Source: Streptomyces coffeae
Lineage (GTDB): Bacteria > Actinomycetota > Actinomycetes > Streptomycetales > Streptomycetaceae
NCBI RefSeq assembly: GCF_016741875.1
Contig: NZ_JAERRF010000026.1
Span: 1-64,000 of the forward strand
DNA length: 64,000 nucleotides
Reading direction: 5' to 3'
The translations under genes were made by a program, and so were the position numbers. The notes under the pieces are model-generated. The model saw only the letters and a list, made by a program, of their open reading frames with translations. It made no database searches and had not been told where the DNA came from. Positions 8,379-16,023 of this stretch are shown one piece after another; position 1 is the stretch's first letter; each line of letters starts with the position of its first letter.

Positions 8379-8409
8379 CTATCCAAGTTATGGATAGCGC
8401 AGCTATCCA
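8379..8409. promoter_or_regulatory. Candidate MerR operator: three CTATCCA half-sites
   Basis: CTATCCA at 8379-8385 and its exact inverse TGGATAG at 8391-8397, with 5 bases between them, form a perfect inverted repeat. A third CTATCCA follows at 8403-8409. The array lies midway between the two divergent starts, where a MerR dimer would act on both promoters. Confidence 0.7.
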
Positions 8410-8443
8410 ATCCTGTCGCGGCGCGAGGAAACGAGGGATCACC

Positions 8444-8935
8444 ATGGGTGCCGAGCTGCTTGCAGGACGTATGACCGCCGAGGCCGAGGGGGACGTGACC
8501 GTCTTCCTGATCGGGATGCGCATCAACCGCTTCCGGGCGCCGCGCAGCTGGCTTCCGGTGTTCACGTCGATGCCGCGGATGCTGCGCGAGCTGTCACAGG
8601 ACAAGGACAGCGGGATGCTGGCTTACCAGCTGCTGTTCGGCCCGCCGCGGGTGATCTACGTGGTCCAGTACTGGTCGTCGCACGAGAAGCTGCTGGAGTA
8701 CTCCGTCGCCCAGGACAAGGAGCACCGCCCCGCCTGGGCGGCGTTCAACCGCCGGATCCGGGAGGGCAGGGGCAAGGTCGGCTTCTGGCACGAGACCTAT
8801 GTGGTCCCGGCCGGTGCCTATGAGTCGGTGTACATCAACATGCCGGAATTCGGCCTGGGGCAGGCCACCGGAGTGGTTCCGGTCGGCCGCCGCGGGGACC
8901 GCGCGGCCGACCGGCTGTCACTGAAGAGCGCCTGA
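8444..8935 (+). CDS. DUF4188-family protein
   Basis: A 163-residue protein that I assign to DUF4188, a family of small dimeric alpha/beta-barrel-like proteins of unknown enzymatic role. Features typical of the family are the DVTVFLIGMRINRF opening, the VIYVVQYWSSHEKLLEYS strand-helix unit, and FWHETYVVPAG near the C-terminus. The frame is open from 8354, but the ATG at 8444 has a GAGGG site 7 bases upstream, and the region before it is the MerR operator. It is probably controlled by the divergent MerR protein. Confidence 0.85.
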   Translation: MGAELLAGRMTAEAEGDVTVFLIGMRINRFRAPRSWLPVFTSMPRMLRELSQDKDSGMLAYQLLFGPPRVIYVVQYWSSHEKLLEYSVAQDKEHRPAWAAFNRRIREGRGKVGFWHETYVVPAGAYESVYINMPEFGLGQATGVVPVGRRGDRAADRLSLKSA

Positions 8936-9084
8936 GGCCCGCCGGCGCCTTCCTGTTTCCGGGTGCAGGCGGCTCCGCCGCATGGGATGCCGAGCACGGT
9001 CGACCACCGACAGGGGCTTCGGCACCCCGGCGGGGGCACCTCCCGGCGGTAGCCGGGGGAGACCCGGGCCCTCGACGGAGGCGA

Positions 9085-9801
9085 TCAGTTGCCTCGGCGC
9101 AGGGCGTCGCTGAGCCGTCCGGCGGCGTCGATGACGGCCTGGGCGTGCATCCGGCCCGGGTGCCGGGTCAGCCGCTCGATCGGTCCGGAGACCGAGACGG
9201 CGGCGACCACGCGGTTGGAGGGCCCGCGCACCGGCGCGGAGACCGACGCGACGCCCGGCTCCCGCTCGCCGATCGACTGCGCCCAGCCCCGCCGCCGTAC
9301 GCCCGACAGGGCCGTGGCCGTGAACCGGGCCCCCTGGAGCCCGCGGTGCAGCCGCTCCGGCTCCTCCCAGGCCATCAGCACCTGGGCGGCCGAGCCGGCC
9401 TTCATGGGCAGCGTGGAGCCGACCGGCACGGTGTCCCGCAGTCCGGACAGCCGCTCCGCTGCCGCCACACAGATCCGCATATCGCCCTGGCGCCGGTAGA
9501 GCTGGGCGCTCTCGCCCGTCACATCCCGTAGGTGGGTGAGCACCGGTCCGGCCGTCGCGAGCAGCCGGTCCTCGCCCGCCGCCGCGGCCAGCTCGGCCAG
9601 GCGCGGACCGAGGATGAAACGGCCCTGCATATCGCGCGCCACCATCCGGTGGTGCTCGAGTGCCACCGCCAGCCGGTGTGCCGTGGGGCGCGCGAGGCCC
9701 GTCGCCCCGACCAGCCCGGCAAGGGTGGCCGGACCGGACTCCAGAGCGCTCAGAACCAGAGCCGCCTTGTCGAGAACGCCGACGCCACTAGAGTTGTCCA
9801 T
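9085..9801 (-). CDS. ndgR: IclR-family regulator of amino-acid metabolism, NdgR
   Basis: A 238-residue IclR-family regulator. The N-terminal helix-turn-helix (TLAGLVGATGLARPTAHRLAVAL) is followed by an IclR effector domain. The opening MDNSSGVGVLDKAALVLSALE and the divergent leuC neighbour match NdgR, known from S. coelicolor as a regulator of leucine biosynthesis, quorum-sensing-related and stress genes. The frame is open upstream to 9957, but the ATG at 9801 gives the family length and leaves the operator outside the coding region. The near-palindrome at 9810-9838 is its probable site. Confidence 0.93.
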   Translation of the reverse strand: MDNSSGVGVLDKAALVLSALESGPATLAGLVGATGLARPTAHRLAVALEHHRMVARDMQGRFILGPRLAELAAAAGEDRLLATAGPVLTHLRDVTGESAQLYRRQGDMRICVAAAERLSGLRDTVPVGSTLPMKAGSAAQVLMAWEEPERLHRGLQGARFTATALSGVRRRGWAQSIGEREPGVASVSAPVRGPSNRVVAAVSVSGPIERLTRHPGRMHAQAVIDAAGRLSDALRRGN

Positions 9802-9809
9802 GAAACGAT

Positions 9810-9838
9810 ACTCGCGTCTCACACTGTGAAACGCAAGT
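9810..9838. promoter_or_regulatory. Near-perfect 29-bp palindrome, likely NdgR operator
   Basis: Centred on C9824, twelve of fourteen base pairs are complementary. The core is TCACA-C-TGTGA, flanked by GCGT/ACGC and then ACT/AGT; only 9813/9835 and 9818/9830 fail to pair. It starts 9 bases from the ndgR start codon and lies about 107 bases upstream of leuC. The placement fits autoregulation together with control of leuCD. Confidence 0.75.
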
Positions 9839-9854
9839 TCAATTTTCCGGGAGA

Positions 9855-9876
9855 CCCGCCACTCTGGAATGGCGGG
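9855..9876 (+). other. Short hairpin in the leuC leader
   Basis: CCCGCCA (9855-9861) pairs with TGGCGGG (9870-9876) across an 8-base loop in the region upstream of leuC. There is no T-run and no leucine-rich leader peptide, so classical attenuation is not supported. It could be a 5' stabilising structure. Confidence 0.35.
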
Positions 9877-9944
9877 CCCGCGGACCAGGGCACGCACCCG
9901 ATACGAGGCAGGGCCGCGCAGCGACGCCGGCCGGAGGGAAAGCG

Positions 9945-11375
9945 ATGGCACGGACACTCGCGGAGAAGGTCTGGGACGACCATGTCGTCCGGCACGCCGA
10001 TGGCGAGCCCGACCTCCTCTTCATCGATCTGCACCTGCTGCACGAGGTGACCAGCCCGCAGGCGTTCGACGGCCTGCGCAAGGCCGGGCGCCGGGTCCGT
10101 CGTACCGACCTCACCATCGCCACCGAGGATCACAACACCCCGACCCTCGACATCGACAAGCCGATCGCCGACCCCGTCTCCCGCGCCCAGTTGGAGACGC
10201 TGCGCAAGAACTGCGCGGAGTTCGGCGTCCGGCTGCATCCGCTCGGCGATGTCGAGCAGGGCGTTGTCCACGTAGTGGGACCGCAGCTGGGACTGACCCA
10301 GCCCGGCACCACCGTGGTCTGCGGCGACAGCCACACCTCCACCCACGGCGCGTTCGGCGCGCTCGCGTTCGGCATCGGCACCAGCCAGGTCGAGCATGTA
10401 CTGGCCACCCAGACGCTGCCGCTGGCGCCGTTCAAGACCATGGCGATCACCGTCGAGGGCGAACTGCCCGAGGGTGTCACCGCCAAGGACCTGATCCTGG
10501 CGATCATCGCCAGGATCGGCACCGGCGGCGGCCAGGGCTATGTGATCGAGTACCGCGGCTCCGCCATCGAGAAGCTCTCGATGGAGGCCCGGATGACCGT
10601 GTGCAACATGTCCATCGAGGCGGGCGCCCGCGCGGGCATGATCGCGCCGGACGAGACCACGTTCCGCTATCTGGAGGGCCGTCCGCACGCCCCCCAGGGA
10701 GCCGACTGGGACGCCGCCGTCGGGTACTGGCGCACCCTGCGCAGCGATGAGGACGCCGTCTTCGACCGCGAGGTCGTCATCGACGCTTCCGCGCTGGCCC
10801 CGTTCGTCACCTGGGGCACCAACCCCGGCCAGGGCGCGCCCCTGTCGGCCTCGGTGCCCGACCCCGCCTCCTTCGAGGACGCGAGCGAGAAGCTGGCCGC
10901 CGAGAAGGCTTTGGAATACATGGGTCTGACGGCTGGTCAGCATCTGCGCGACATCGCGGTCGACACCGTCTTCGTCGGTTCCTGCACCAACGGCCGCATC
11001 GAGGACCTGCGCTCCGCCGCCTCCGTCCTCGAGGGTCGTTCGGTGGCCGACGGGGTGCGGATGCTGGTGGTTCCCGGCTCGGTGCGGGTCGCGCTCCAGG
11101 CCGTCGAAGAGGGGCTGGACAAGGTGTTCACCGCGGCCGGTGCCGAGTGGCGCCACGCGGGCTGCTCGATGTGTCTGGGCATGAACCCCGACCAGCTCGC
11201 GCCCGGTGAGCGGTCGGCGTCCACCTCCAACCGCAACTTCGAGGGCAGGCAGGGCAAGGGCGGCCGTACGCATCTGGTCTCCCCGCAGGTGGCCGCCGCC
11301 ACCGCGGTGCTGGGCCATCTGGGCTCGCCCGCCGATCTGTCCGACGTCGACGCAACCGTTCCCGTGGGGGCCTGA
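9945..11375 (+). CDS. leuC: 3-isopropylmalate dehydratase large subunit
   Basis: Catalytic subunit (476 residues) of isopropylmalate isomerase, the second step of leucine synthesis, with LeuD as partner. It is an aconitase-superfamily [4Fe-4S] enzyme. The cluster ligands are visible as C347 (GSCTNGR) and C407/C410 (GCSMCLGMNPD), and the substrate-side motif GDSHTSTHGAFGALAFGIGTSQ is intact. GGAGGG sits 7 bases before the ATG. leuD begins 6 bases after the stop. Expression is probably governed by the NdgR site upstream. Confidence 0.97.
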   Translation: MARTLAEKVWDDHVVRHADGEPDLLFIDLHLLHEVTSPQAFDGLRKAGRRVRRTDLTIATEDHNTPTLDIDKPIADPVSRAQLETLRKNCAEFGVRLHPLGDVEQGVVHVVGPQLGLTQPGTTVVCGDSHTSTHGAFGALAFGIGTSQVEHVLATQTLPLAPFKTMAITVEGELPEGVTAKDLILAIIARIGTGGGQGYVIEYRGSAIEKLSMEARMTVCNMSIEAGARAGMIAPDETTFRYLEGRPHAPQGADWDAAVGYWRTLRSDEDAVFDREVVIDASALAPFVTWGTNPGQGAPLSASVPDPASFEDASEKLAAEKALEYMGLTAGQHLRDIAVDTVFVGSCTNGRIEDLRSAASVLEGRSVADGVRMLVVPGSVRVALQAVEEGLDKVFTAAGAEWRHAGCSMCLGMNPDQLAPGERSASTSNRNFEGRQGKGGRTHLVSPQVAAATAVLGHLGSPADLSDVDATVPVGA

Positions 11376-11381
11376 GCAGTC

Positions 11382-11975
11382 ATGGAAGCATTCACCACGC
11401 ACACCGGCCGGGCCGTCCCGCTGCGCCGCAGCAATGTCGACACCGACCAGATCATTCCCGCGCACTGGCTCAAGAAGGTCACCCGCGACGGCTTCGAGGA
11501 CGGGCTGTTCGAGGCATGGCGCAAGGACCCGGAGTTCGTGCTCAACCGCCCCGAGTACAAGGGCGGGACCGTCCTGGTGGCCGGTCCGGACTTCGGCACC
11601 GGCTCCTCGCGTGAGCACGCGGTGTGGGCGTTGCAGAACTACGGCTTCAAGGCCGTCGTCTCGTCCCGCTTCGCCGACATCTTCCGCGGCAACTCCCTCA
11701 AGAACGGCCTGCTGACCGTGGTGCTGCCGCAGGAGACCGTCGACCGGCTGTGGCAGCTGGTGGAGTCCGACCCGGCCGCGGAGGTCACCGTGGACCTCGT
11801 CGACCGCCAGGTGCGCGCCGAGGGCATCACGGCTGATTTTGAGCTTGACGAGAACGCTCGCTGGCGGCTTCTGGAGGGGCTGGACGACATCAGTCTCACC
11901 CTCAGGGAGGAGGCCGACATCGCCGCGTACGAGGCACGTCGTCCTTCTTTCAAGCCCCGTACGGTGGATGCCTGA
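11382..11975 (+). CDS. leuD: 3-isopropylmalate dehydratase small subunit
   Basis: The swivel subunit (197 residues) that completes the active site of LeuC. It carries the family's VDTDQIIPAHWLK and GPDFGTGSSREHAVWAL motifs and has normal length. It follows leuC after 6 bases and is clearly in the same operon. A strong stem-loop 35 bases after its stop ends the unit. Confidence 0.97.
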   Translation: MEAFTTHTGRAVPLRRSNVDTDQIIPAHWLKKVTRDGFEDGLFEAWRKDPEFVLNRPEYKGGTVLVAGPDFGTGSSREHAVWALQNYGFKAVVSSRFADIFRGNSLKNGLLTVVLPQETVDRLWQLVESDPAAEVTVDLVDRQVRAEGITADFELDENARWRLLEGLDDISLTLREEADIAAYEARRPSFKPRTVDA

Positions 11976-12009
11976 CCCCCCGGTTCTCCCTGTACAGAGC
12001 AGGTTTGGC

Positions 12010-12047
12010 ATGATGCGCCGCCAGTCCTCGGACTGGCGGCGCATCAT
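12010..12047 (+). terminator. leuCD terminator (17-bp perfect stem)
   Basis: Bases 12010-12026 (starting ATGATGCGCC) pair perfectly with 12031-12047 around a CTCG loop. No U-tract follows, which is common for terminators in this GC-rich group. It separates leuCD from the next gene. Confidence 0.75.
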
Positions 12048-12099
12048 CATGTTGAGGCCCCATGAAGCGACAACTCGCCTCAGATGGCACAATCAGTGC

Positions 12100-12345
12100 A
12101 TGGAACGCGACGGCCAACTCGAGCTCTACGGTCTTGTCGCCGCCCGGCTCAAGGAAGCGCACACAAGGGTGCGCACACTGCAAGTCCCGGAGGGCGTACG
12201 GATGGCGCTGTCCCGGAAGCTGCTGGTCATCACGTCAGCGGCGAAACACGATCTCGCAGACGCGGCAAGGCGTCTGGAGCGGTTGATGAACGACCTCGAC
12301 GAGGGGCGTTTCCCCGAAGATCCCGACTCCGACGGAAGTCCGTGA
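12100..12345 (+). CDS. Small helical protein between leuD and hupS
   Basis: An 81-residue cytosolic protein of unknown function. It begins MERDGQLELYGLVAARLKEAH and consists largely of charged amphipathic helix, ending in an acidic tail. I recall a conserved small protein at this place in other streptomycetes. There is no Shine-Dalgarno site before the ATG. Instead a -10-like CACAAT lies at 12088-12093, so transcription would start at or next to the ATG, suggesting a leaderless mRNA. Position between leuCD and hupS gives no functional clue. Confidence 0.75.
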   Translation: MERDGQLELYGLVAARLKEAHTRVRTLQVPEGVRMALSRKLLVITSAAKHDLADAARRLERLMNDLDEGRFPEDPDSDGSP

Positions 12346-12390
12346 CGATCGAGTGCGTTGCGGCACAAGGGTGATTAGCCCGTTTCGTGT

Positions 12391-12419
12391 TTGATTTGCG
12401 GTATATATCTGCCTAACGT
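12391..12419 (+). promoter_or_regulatory. hupS promoter candidate
   Basis: TTGATT (12391-12396) and TAACGT (12414-12419) are exactly 17 bases apart, with the unusually A/T-rich TATATAT in the spacer. Transcription would start near 12426, leaving a leader of about 45 bases before the hupS GTG. Confidence 0.65.
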
Positions 12420-12470
12420 GCGAAAAAGCCTGAACAGATTCGTTCTGGCAATGTCTCCGAAGGGGAAGAC

Positions 12471-13043
12471 GTGAACAAGGCGCAGCTCGTAGAAGCGATT
12501 GCAGACAAGGTCGGCGGACGGCAGCAGGCCGCCGACGCGGTCGACGCGGTCTTGGACGCCATCGTCCGCGCGGTCGTCGGCGGGGATCGAGTTTCGGTCA
12601 CTGGATTCGGCTCGTTCGAGAAGGTGGAGCGTCCTGCCCGGTACGCCCGGAACCCGCAGACCGGGGAGCGGGTCCGGGTCAAGAAGACCTCTGTGCCCCG
12701 CTTCCGCGCGGGTCAGGGCTTCAAGGACCTGGTGAGTGGCTCGAAGAAGCTTCCGCGCGGTGGCGAGGTCGCCGTGAAGAAGGCTCCCAAGGGCAGTCTC
12801 CAGGTCGCCGCGAAGAAGGCCGCGGCCAAGAAGGTCACCGCGAAGAAGGCAGCGGCGAAGAAGGCGGCCAAGAAGGCTCCGGCGAAGAAGGTCACCGCCA
12901 AGAAGGCGGCGGCGAAGAAGGCTCCGGCCAAGAAGGTCACCGCCAAGAAGGCGGCGGCCAAGAAGGCCACGGCGAAGAAGGCCCCCGCGCGCAAGACCAC
13001 CGCGCGCAAGACCGCCAAGAAGACCACCGCCAGGAAGCGCTAG
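12471..13043 (+). CDS. hupS: HU-family nucleoid protein with lysine-rich histone-like tail
   Basis: A 190-residue nucleoid protein. Residues 1-93 are a complete HU domain (NKAQLVEAIADKVGG, VTGFGSFEKVERPARYARNPQTGE). From about residue 97 a histone H1-like tail made of AAKK, APAKK and VTAKK repeats follows. This two-domain form matches HupS of S. coelicolor, which compacts DNA in developing spores. The GTG start has AGGGGAAG just upstream. The repetitive tail is low-complexity coding sequence, not a DNA satellite. A terminator lies 30 bases after the stop. Confidence 0.95.
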   Translation: MNKAQLVEAIADKVGGRQQAADAVDAVLDAIVRAVVGGDRVSVTGFGSFEKVERPARYARNPQTGERVRVKKTSVPRFRAGQGFKDLVSGSKKLPRGGEVAVKKAPKGSLQVAAKKAAAKKVTAKKAAAKKAAKKAPAKKVTAKKAAAKKAPAKKVTAKKAAAKKATAKKAPARKTTARKTAKKTTARKR

Positions 13044-13073
13044 TCAGCGGCGCACCGCCGCACCGTCACGCGC

Positions 13074-13104
13074 CGGGCCGGGCTCCCTCGGGGAGCCCGG
13101 CCCG
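13074..13104. terminator. Bidirectional terminator between hupS and the converging cofC unit
   Basis: A perfect 14-base-pair stem (CGGGCCGGGCTCCC at 13074-13087 with its complement at 13091-13104) and a 3-base loop. It sits between two converging genes and can serve both strands. Confidence 0.8.
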
Positions 13105-13121
13105 CGGTGTTCCCGGGGCGT

Positions 13122-13325
13122 TCAGAACGTTTGCAGGGTTACGAGGACCACGCGGCGGTCCTCGCCCTCGCCCTCCACCTCGATCCGCACCCGCTGCCCC
13201 GGGCGCAGCATCCGCAGCCCCCCGGCGTCGAAGGCCGCCGCGTCGAAGGGCACCGGAGTGCCGTCGTCGAGCAGCACACTTCCGGCGCGGGTCTCGGGGT
13301 CGTAGGTGTACGCGGTTCCCTGCAT
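13122..13325 (-). CDS. Small beta-barrel (cold-shock-like) protein downstream of cofC
   Basis: A 67-residue protein starting MQGTAYTYDPETRAGSVLLD. The pattern of short strands, G-x-A-x-x-Y-D-x-x-T-x-x-G-S-V-L-L-D-D-G and a final RVRIEVEGEGEDRRVVLVTL, looks like an OB/cold-shock fold, but the RNA-binding aromatics of true CspA proteins are not evident. The ATG has AGGGTGG 7 bases upstream and starts 10 bases after the cofC stop, so it is the second gene of that unit. Function unknown. Confidence 0.7.
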   Translation of the reverse strand: MQGTAYTYDPETRAGSVLLDDGTPVPFDAAAFDAGGLRMLRPGQRVRIEVEGEGEDRRVVLVTLQTF

Positions 13326-13335
13326 GACCGCCACC

Positions 13336-14070
13336 CTAGCCCTCGCCGCAGGTCCGTTCCGGCACGGGCGGCCGGCCCCCGGACGCGGGAACGGGGCCCG
13401 GTTCCGGGCCGTACGCGGCCACCGGGCCCAAGCGGCGGGCGGTGTGCGGACCCACGCCGAGGAGCAGCGCCGCTCGCAGGTCCTCGCCGGTGTCCACATC
13501 GCGCCGTACCGAGTCCACACCGGCCAGTTCGATCTCCCGCGCCCCCGACTCCCGGTGCCGGGCCCGGGAGGGCCCGCCGAAGGCCGGGGCGAGCACGGTG
13601 CCCGGCGCCGCAGAGAGCAGGGTCGTGCCCACCCCCGCCGCATCCGCCAGAAAGGCGCGTGGGAGCCCGGAAGCGGTGTCGAGCACCTGGTCGAGCTCCG
13701 CGGGCCGCAAGGCCGGGAGATCGGCGTTCAGGGCCGCTACAGCGGCTCCTGGGCGTTCCTCCCGGACGGCGCGGGCGCCGTGCGCGAGCGCCGCGTTGAG
13801 TCCGCTTCCCGGCGGGTCGGGCAGGATCCGGGCCCCAAGTGCCGACAGCTCACGTCCGGCGAGCGGGTCATCGGTGACCACGGTCACCTCCCGCACCAGC
13901 CCGGCCGCCAGCGCCGCCGCCACCGTGTCCAGCGCGAACGCCAGCGCCAGCCCCGGCCGCAGCTCATCACCGGCGGCCTCGGCGAGCCGGCTCTTGGCCC
14001 GTGCCAGGGGTTTCAGCGGCACCACCAGCGTCCACGCCACACGGGCTCCGTTTGTTCCCACGGGCTTCAT
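13336..14070 (-). CDS. cofC: Phospholactate/PEP guanylyltransferase of F420 biosynthesis
   Basis: A 244-residue nucleotidyltransferase-like protein of the CofC/FbiD family, which activates 2-phospholactate or phosphoenolpyruvate with GTP for coenzyme F420 synthesis. The fold is visible in VVPLKPLARAKSRLAE near the start, VTVVTDDP, DPPGSGLNAALAHGA, and ALNADLPALRP. I chose the ATG at 14070; a GTG two codons earlier is also possible. It is divergent from plsC and followed by a small cold-shock-like gene. Streptomycetes use F420, so a role is expected, but the donor substrate cannot be read. Confidence 0.85.
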   Translation of the reverse strand: MKPVGTNGARVAWTLVVPLKPLARAKSRLAEAAGDELRPGLALAFALDTVAAALAAGLVREVTVVTDDPLAGRELSALGARILPDPPGSGLNAALAHGARAVREERPGAAVAALNADLPALRPAELDQVLDTASGLPRAFLADAAGVGTTLLSAAPGTVLAPAFGGPSRARHRESGAREIELAGVDSVRRDVDTGEDLRAALLLGVGPHTARRLGPVAAYGPEPGPVPASGGRPPVPERTCGEG

Positions 14071-14211
14071 TCTCACCCGCTGTCGGTCTCGTCCGGGACG
14101 TGCGGGGTTACGGTGTCCTCGACAGACCGGGTACCTGGAGCGACACTTGTGCGGCTGCCCGGACGGCAGTAAGCCAGCAGGTCAGCAGGGTCAAAGAGGA
14201 GGATCTTCCGA

Positions 14212-14973
14212 GTGTCCGGCCGCAGAATCGGCATCTGGTACCGCATGGCAGCGGTCTTGGTCAAACCGCCGCTGGTGGTTCTGTTCAAGCGGGACTGGCA
14301 CGGAATGGAGCACATTCCCGCCGACGGTGGATTTATCACCGCGATCAACCACAACTCGTATCTCGACCCGCTCTCCTACGCGCACTTCCAGTACAACACC
14401 GGACGCGTGCCCCGCTTCCTCGCCAAGGCCGCGCTCTTCAAGGGCAGCTTTGTCGGAACCTTCCTGCGCGGCACCGGCCAGATCCCGGTCTACCGCGAGT
14501 CCACCGACGCGGCCAACGCCTTCCGGGCCGCCGTGGATGCCATCAACAAGGGCGAGTGCGTGGCGTTCTACCCCGAGGGCACCCTCACCCGCGACCCGGA
14601 GATGTGGCCGATGCGGGGCAAGACCGGCGCGGCCCGCGTCGCGCTGCTCACCAAGGCGCCCGTCATTCCCGTCGCCCAGTGGGGCGCCAACGAGGCCGTC
14701 CCGCCGTACGCCAAGGAGAAGAAGGTCCGCCTCTTCCCCCGCAAGACCCTCAAGGTGCACGCCGGACCGCCGGTGGACCTGTCCGCGTACTACGGCCAGG
14801 AGCCCACCGCCGAGGTGCTGCGGGCCGCCACCGACACCATCATGGCCGCCATCACCGACCTGCTCGCCGAGGTGCGGGGAGAGCCCGTGCCCGTCCGCGC
14901 CAAGGACATCCCGGCCGCCCGGCCCCACGTCGCCGACCAGCCGCGCCCCGTGGCCGAGGAGGAGAGCAAGTGA
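14212..14973 (+). CDS. plsC: 1-acyl-sn-glycerol-3-phosphate acyltransferase
   Basis: A membrane-associated acyltransferase (253 residues) that makes phosphatidic acid. The catalytic NHNSYLD motif (H47, D52) and the second signature FYPEGTLTRD are intact, and the hydrophobic N-terminal stretch AAVLVKPPLVVLF is typical. The GTG start follows a strong AGAGGAGG site. Its stop overlaps the GTG of gpsA by 4 bases, coupling two steps of phospholipid synthesis. Confidence 0.92.
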   Translation: MSGRRIGIWYRMAAVLVKPPLVVLFKRDWHGMEHIPADGGFITAINHNSYLDPLSYAHFQYNTGRVPRFLAKAALFKGSFVGTFLRGTGQIPVYRESTDAANAFRAAVDAINKGECVAFYPEGTLTRDPEMWPMRGKTGAARVALLTKAPVIPVAQWGANEAVPPYAKEKKVRLFPRKTLKVHAGPPVDLSAYYGQEPTAEVLRAATDTIMAAITDLLAEVRGEPVPVRAKDIPAARPHVADQPRPVAEEESK

Positions 14974-15989
14974 CGCGCTGCGCCGTCTTCGGCACCGGCT
15001 CCTGGGGTACCGCGTTCGCGATGGTGCTCGCCGACGCCGGCTGCGAGGTGACGCTGTGGGGCCGCCGCGCGGAGCTGGTGGAGGCCATCAACACCGGCCG
15101 TACCAACCCCGACTATCTCCCCGGCACCGAACTCCCGCGCGCGGTGCGCGCCACCACCGACCCGGCCGAGGCCGCCCGGGACGCGGAGTTCACCGTGCTC
15201 GCGGTGCCCTCCCAGACGCTGCGCGACAACCTCGCCGGATGGGCGCCGCTGCTGCCCGCCGACACCGTGCTGGTCTCCCTGATGAAGGGCGTCGAACTCG
15301 GCACCGCCAAGCGGATGAGCGAGGTCATCGAGGAGGTCGTCGGCAAGGCGTCGCCCGGCACCGATGTGGCCGCGCGGGTGGCCGTGCTCACCGGCCCCAA
15401 CCTGGCCCGGGAGATCGCCGCCCGGCAGCCCGCCGCGTCCGTCGTGGCCTGCCGCGACGAGGGTGCGGCCCGCCGCCTCCAGGCCGCCTGCCACACCCCG
15501 TACTTCCGCCCCTATACCAACACCGACGTGGTCGGCTGCGAGCTGGGCGGCGCCGTGAAGAACGTGATCGCGCTGGCCGTGGGTATCGCCGACGGCATGG
15601 GCCTGGGCGACAACGCCAAGGCATCGCTGATCACCCGCGGACTGGCCGAAACGACCCGGCTGGGTCTGGCGATGGGCGCCGACGCGCACACCTTCGCGGG
15701 CCTGGCGGGCCTGGGCGACCTCGTCGCCACCTGTTCCTCCCCACTCTCCCGCAACCACACCTTCGGCACCAACCTGGGCCGCGGGATGACGCTGGAGGAG
15801 ACCATCGCGGTCACCCGGCAGACCGCGGAGGGCGTCAAGTCGTGCGAGTCCGTGCTCGATCTCGCCCGGCGCCACGACGTCGACATGCCCATCACCGAGA
15901 CCGTGGTCGGCATCGTGCACGACGGCAAACAGCCGCTGGTCGCACTCAAAGAGCTGATGTCGCGCAGCGCCAAGGCCGAGCGGCACTGA
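14970..15989 (+). CDS. gpsA: Glycerol-3-phosphate dehydrogenase [NAD(P)+]
   Basis: A soluble 339-residue enzyme reducing dihydroxyacetone phosphate to glycerol-3-phosphate, the backbone for phospholipids. The N-terminal Rossmann motif FGTGSWGTA is followed by VLTGPNLAREIA, the catalytic-lysine region GGAVKNVIALAVGIADG, and GLAGLGDLVATC. It starts at GTG overlapping the plsC stop (GTGA). ddl starts 34 bases downstream, so plsC-gpsA-ddl may form one operon linking membrane and wall synthesis. Confidence 0.97.
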   Translation: MTRCAVFGTGSWGTAFAMVLADAGCEVTLWGRRAELVEAINTGRTNPDYLPGTELPRAVRATTDPAEAARDAEFTVLAVPSQTLRDNLAGWAPLLPADTVLVSLMKGVELGTAKRMSEVIEEVVGKASPGTDVAARVAVLTGPNLAREIAARQPAASVVACRDEGAARRLQAACHTPYFRPYTNTDVVGCELGGAVKNVIALAVGIADGMGLGDNAKASLITRGLAETTRLGLAMGADAHTFAGLAGLGDLVATCSSPLSRNHTFGTNLGRGMTLEETIAVTRQTAEGVKSCESVLDLARRHDVDMPITETVVGIVHDGKQPLVALKELMSRSAKAERH

Positions 15990-16023
15990 CGGCACCGGAA
16001 CCGCAAGGTAACCTCAACGCGAT

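Noticed and set aside
9802..9944. Leucine-rich leader peptide for attenuation of leuCD
   Set aside because: No short frame with consecutive leucine codons lies in the leader, and the single hairpin has no U-tract.
9819..12092. A 757-codon minus-strand open frame opposite leuCD
   Set aside because: The plus strand encodes canonical LeuC and LeuD with cluster cysteines. The antisense translation shows only mirrored Gly/Val/Asp composition.
12790..13040. Tandem-looking DNA repeats of GCCAAGAAG type
   Set aside because: They encode the lysine/alanine tail of HupS and are explained by protein composition, not by a satellite or CRISPR array.
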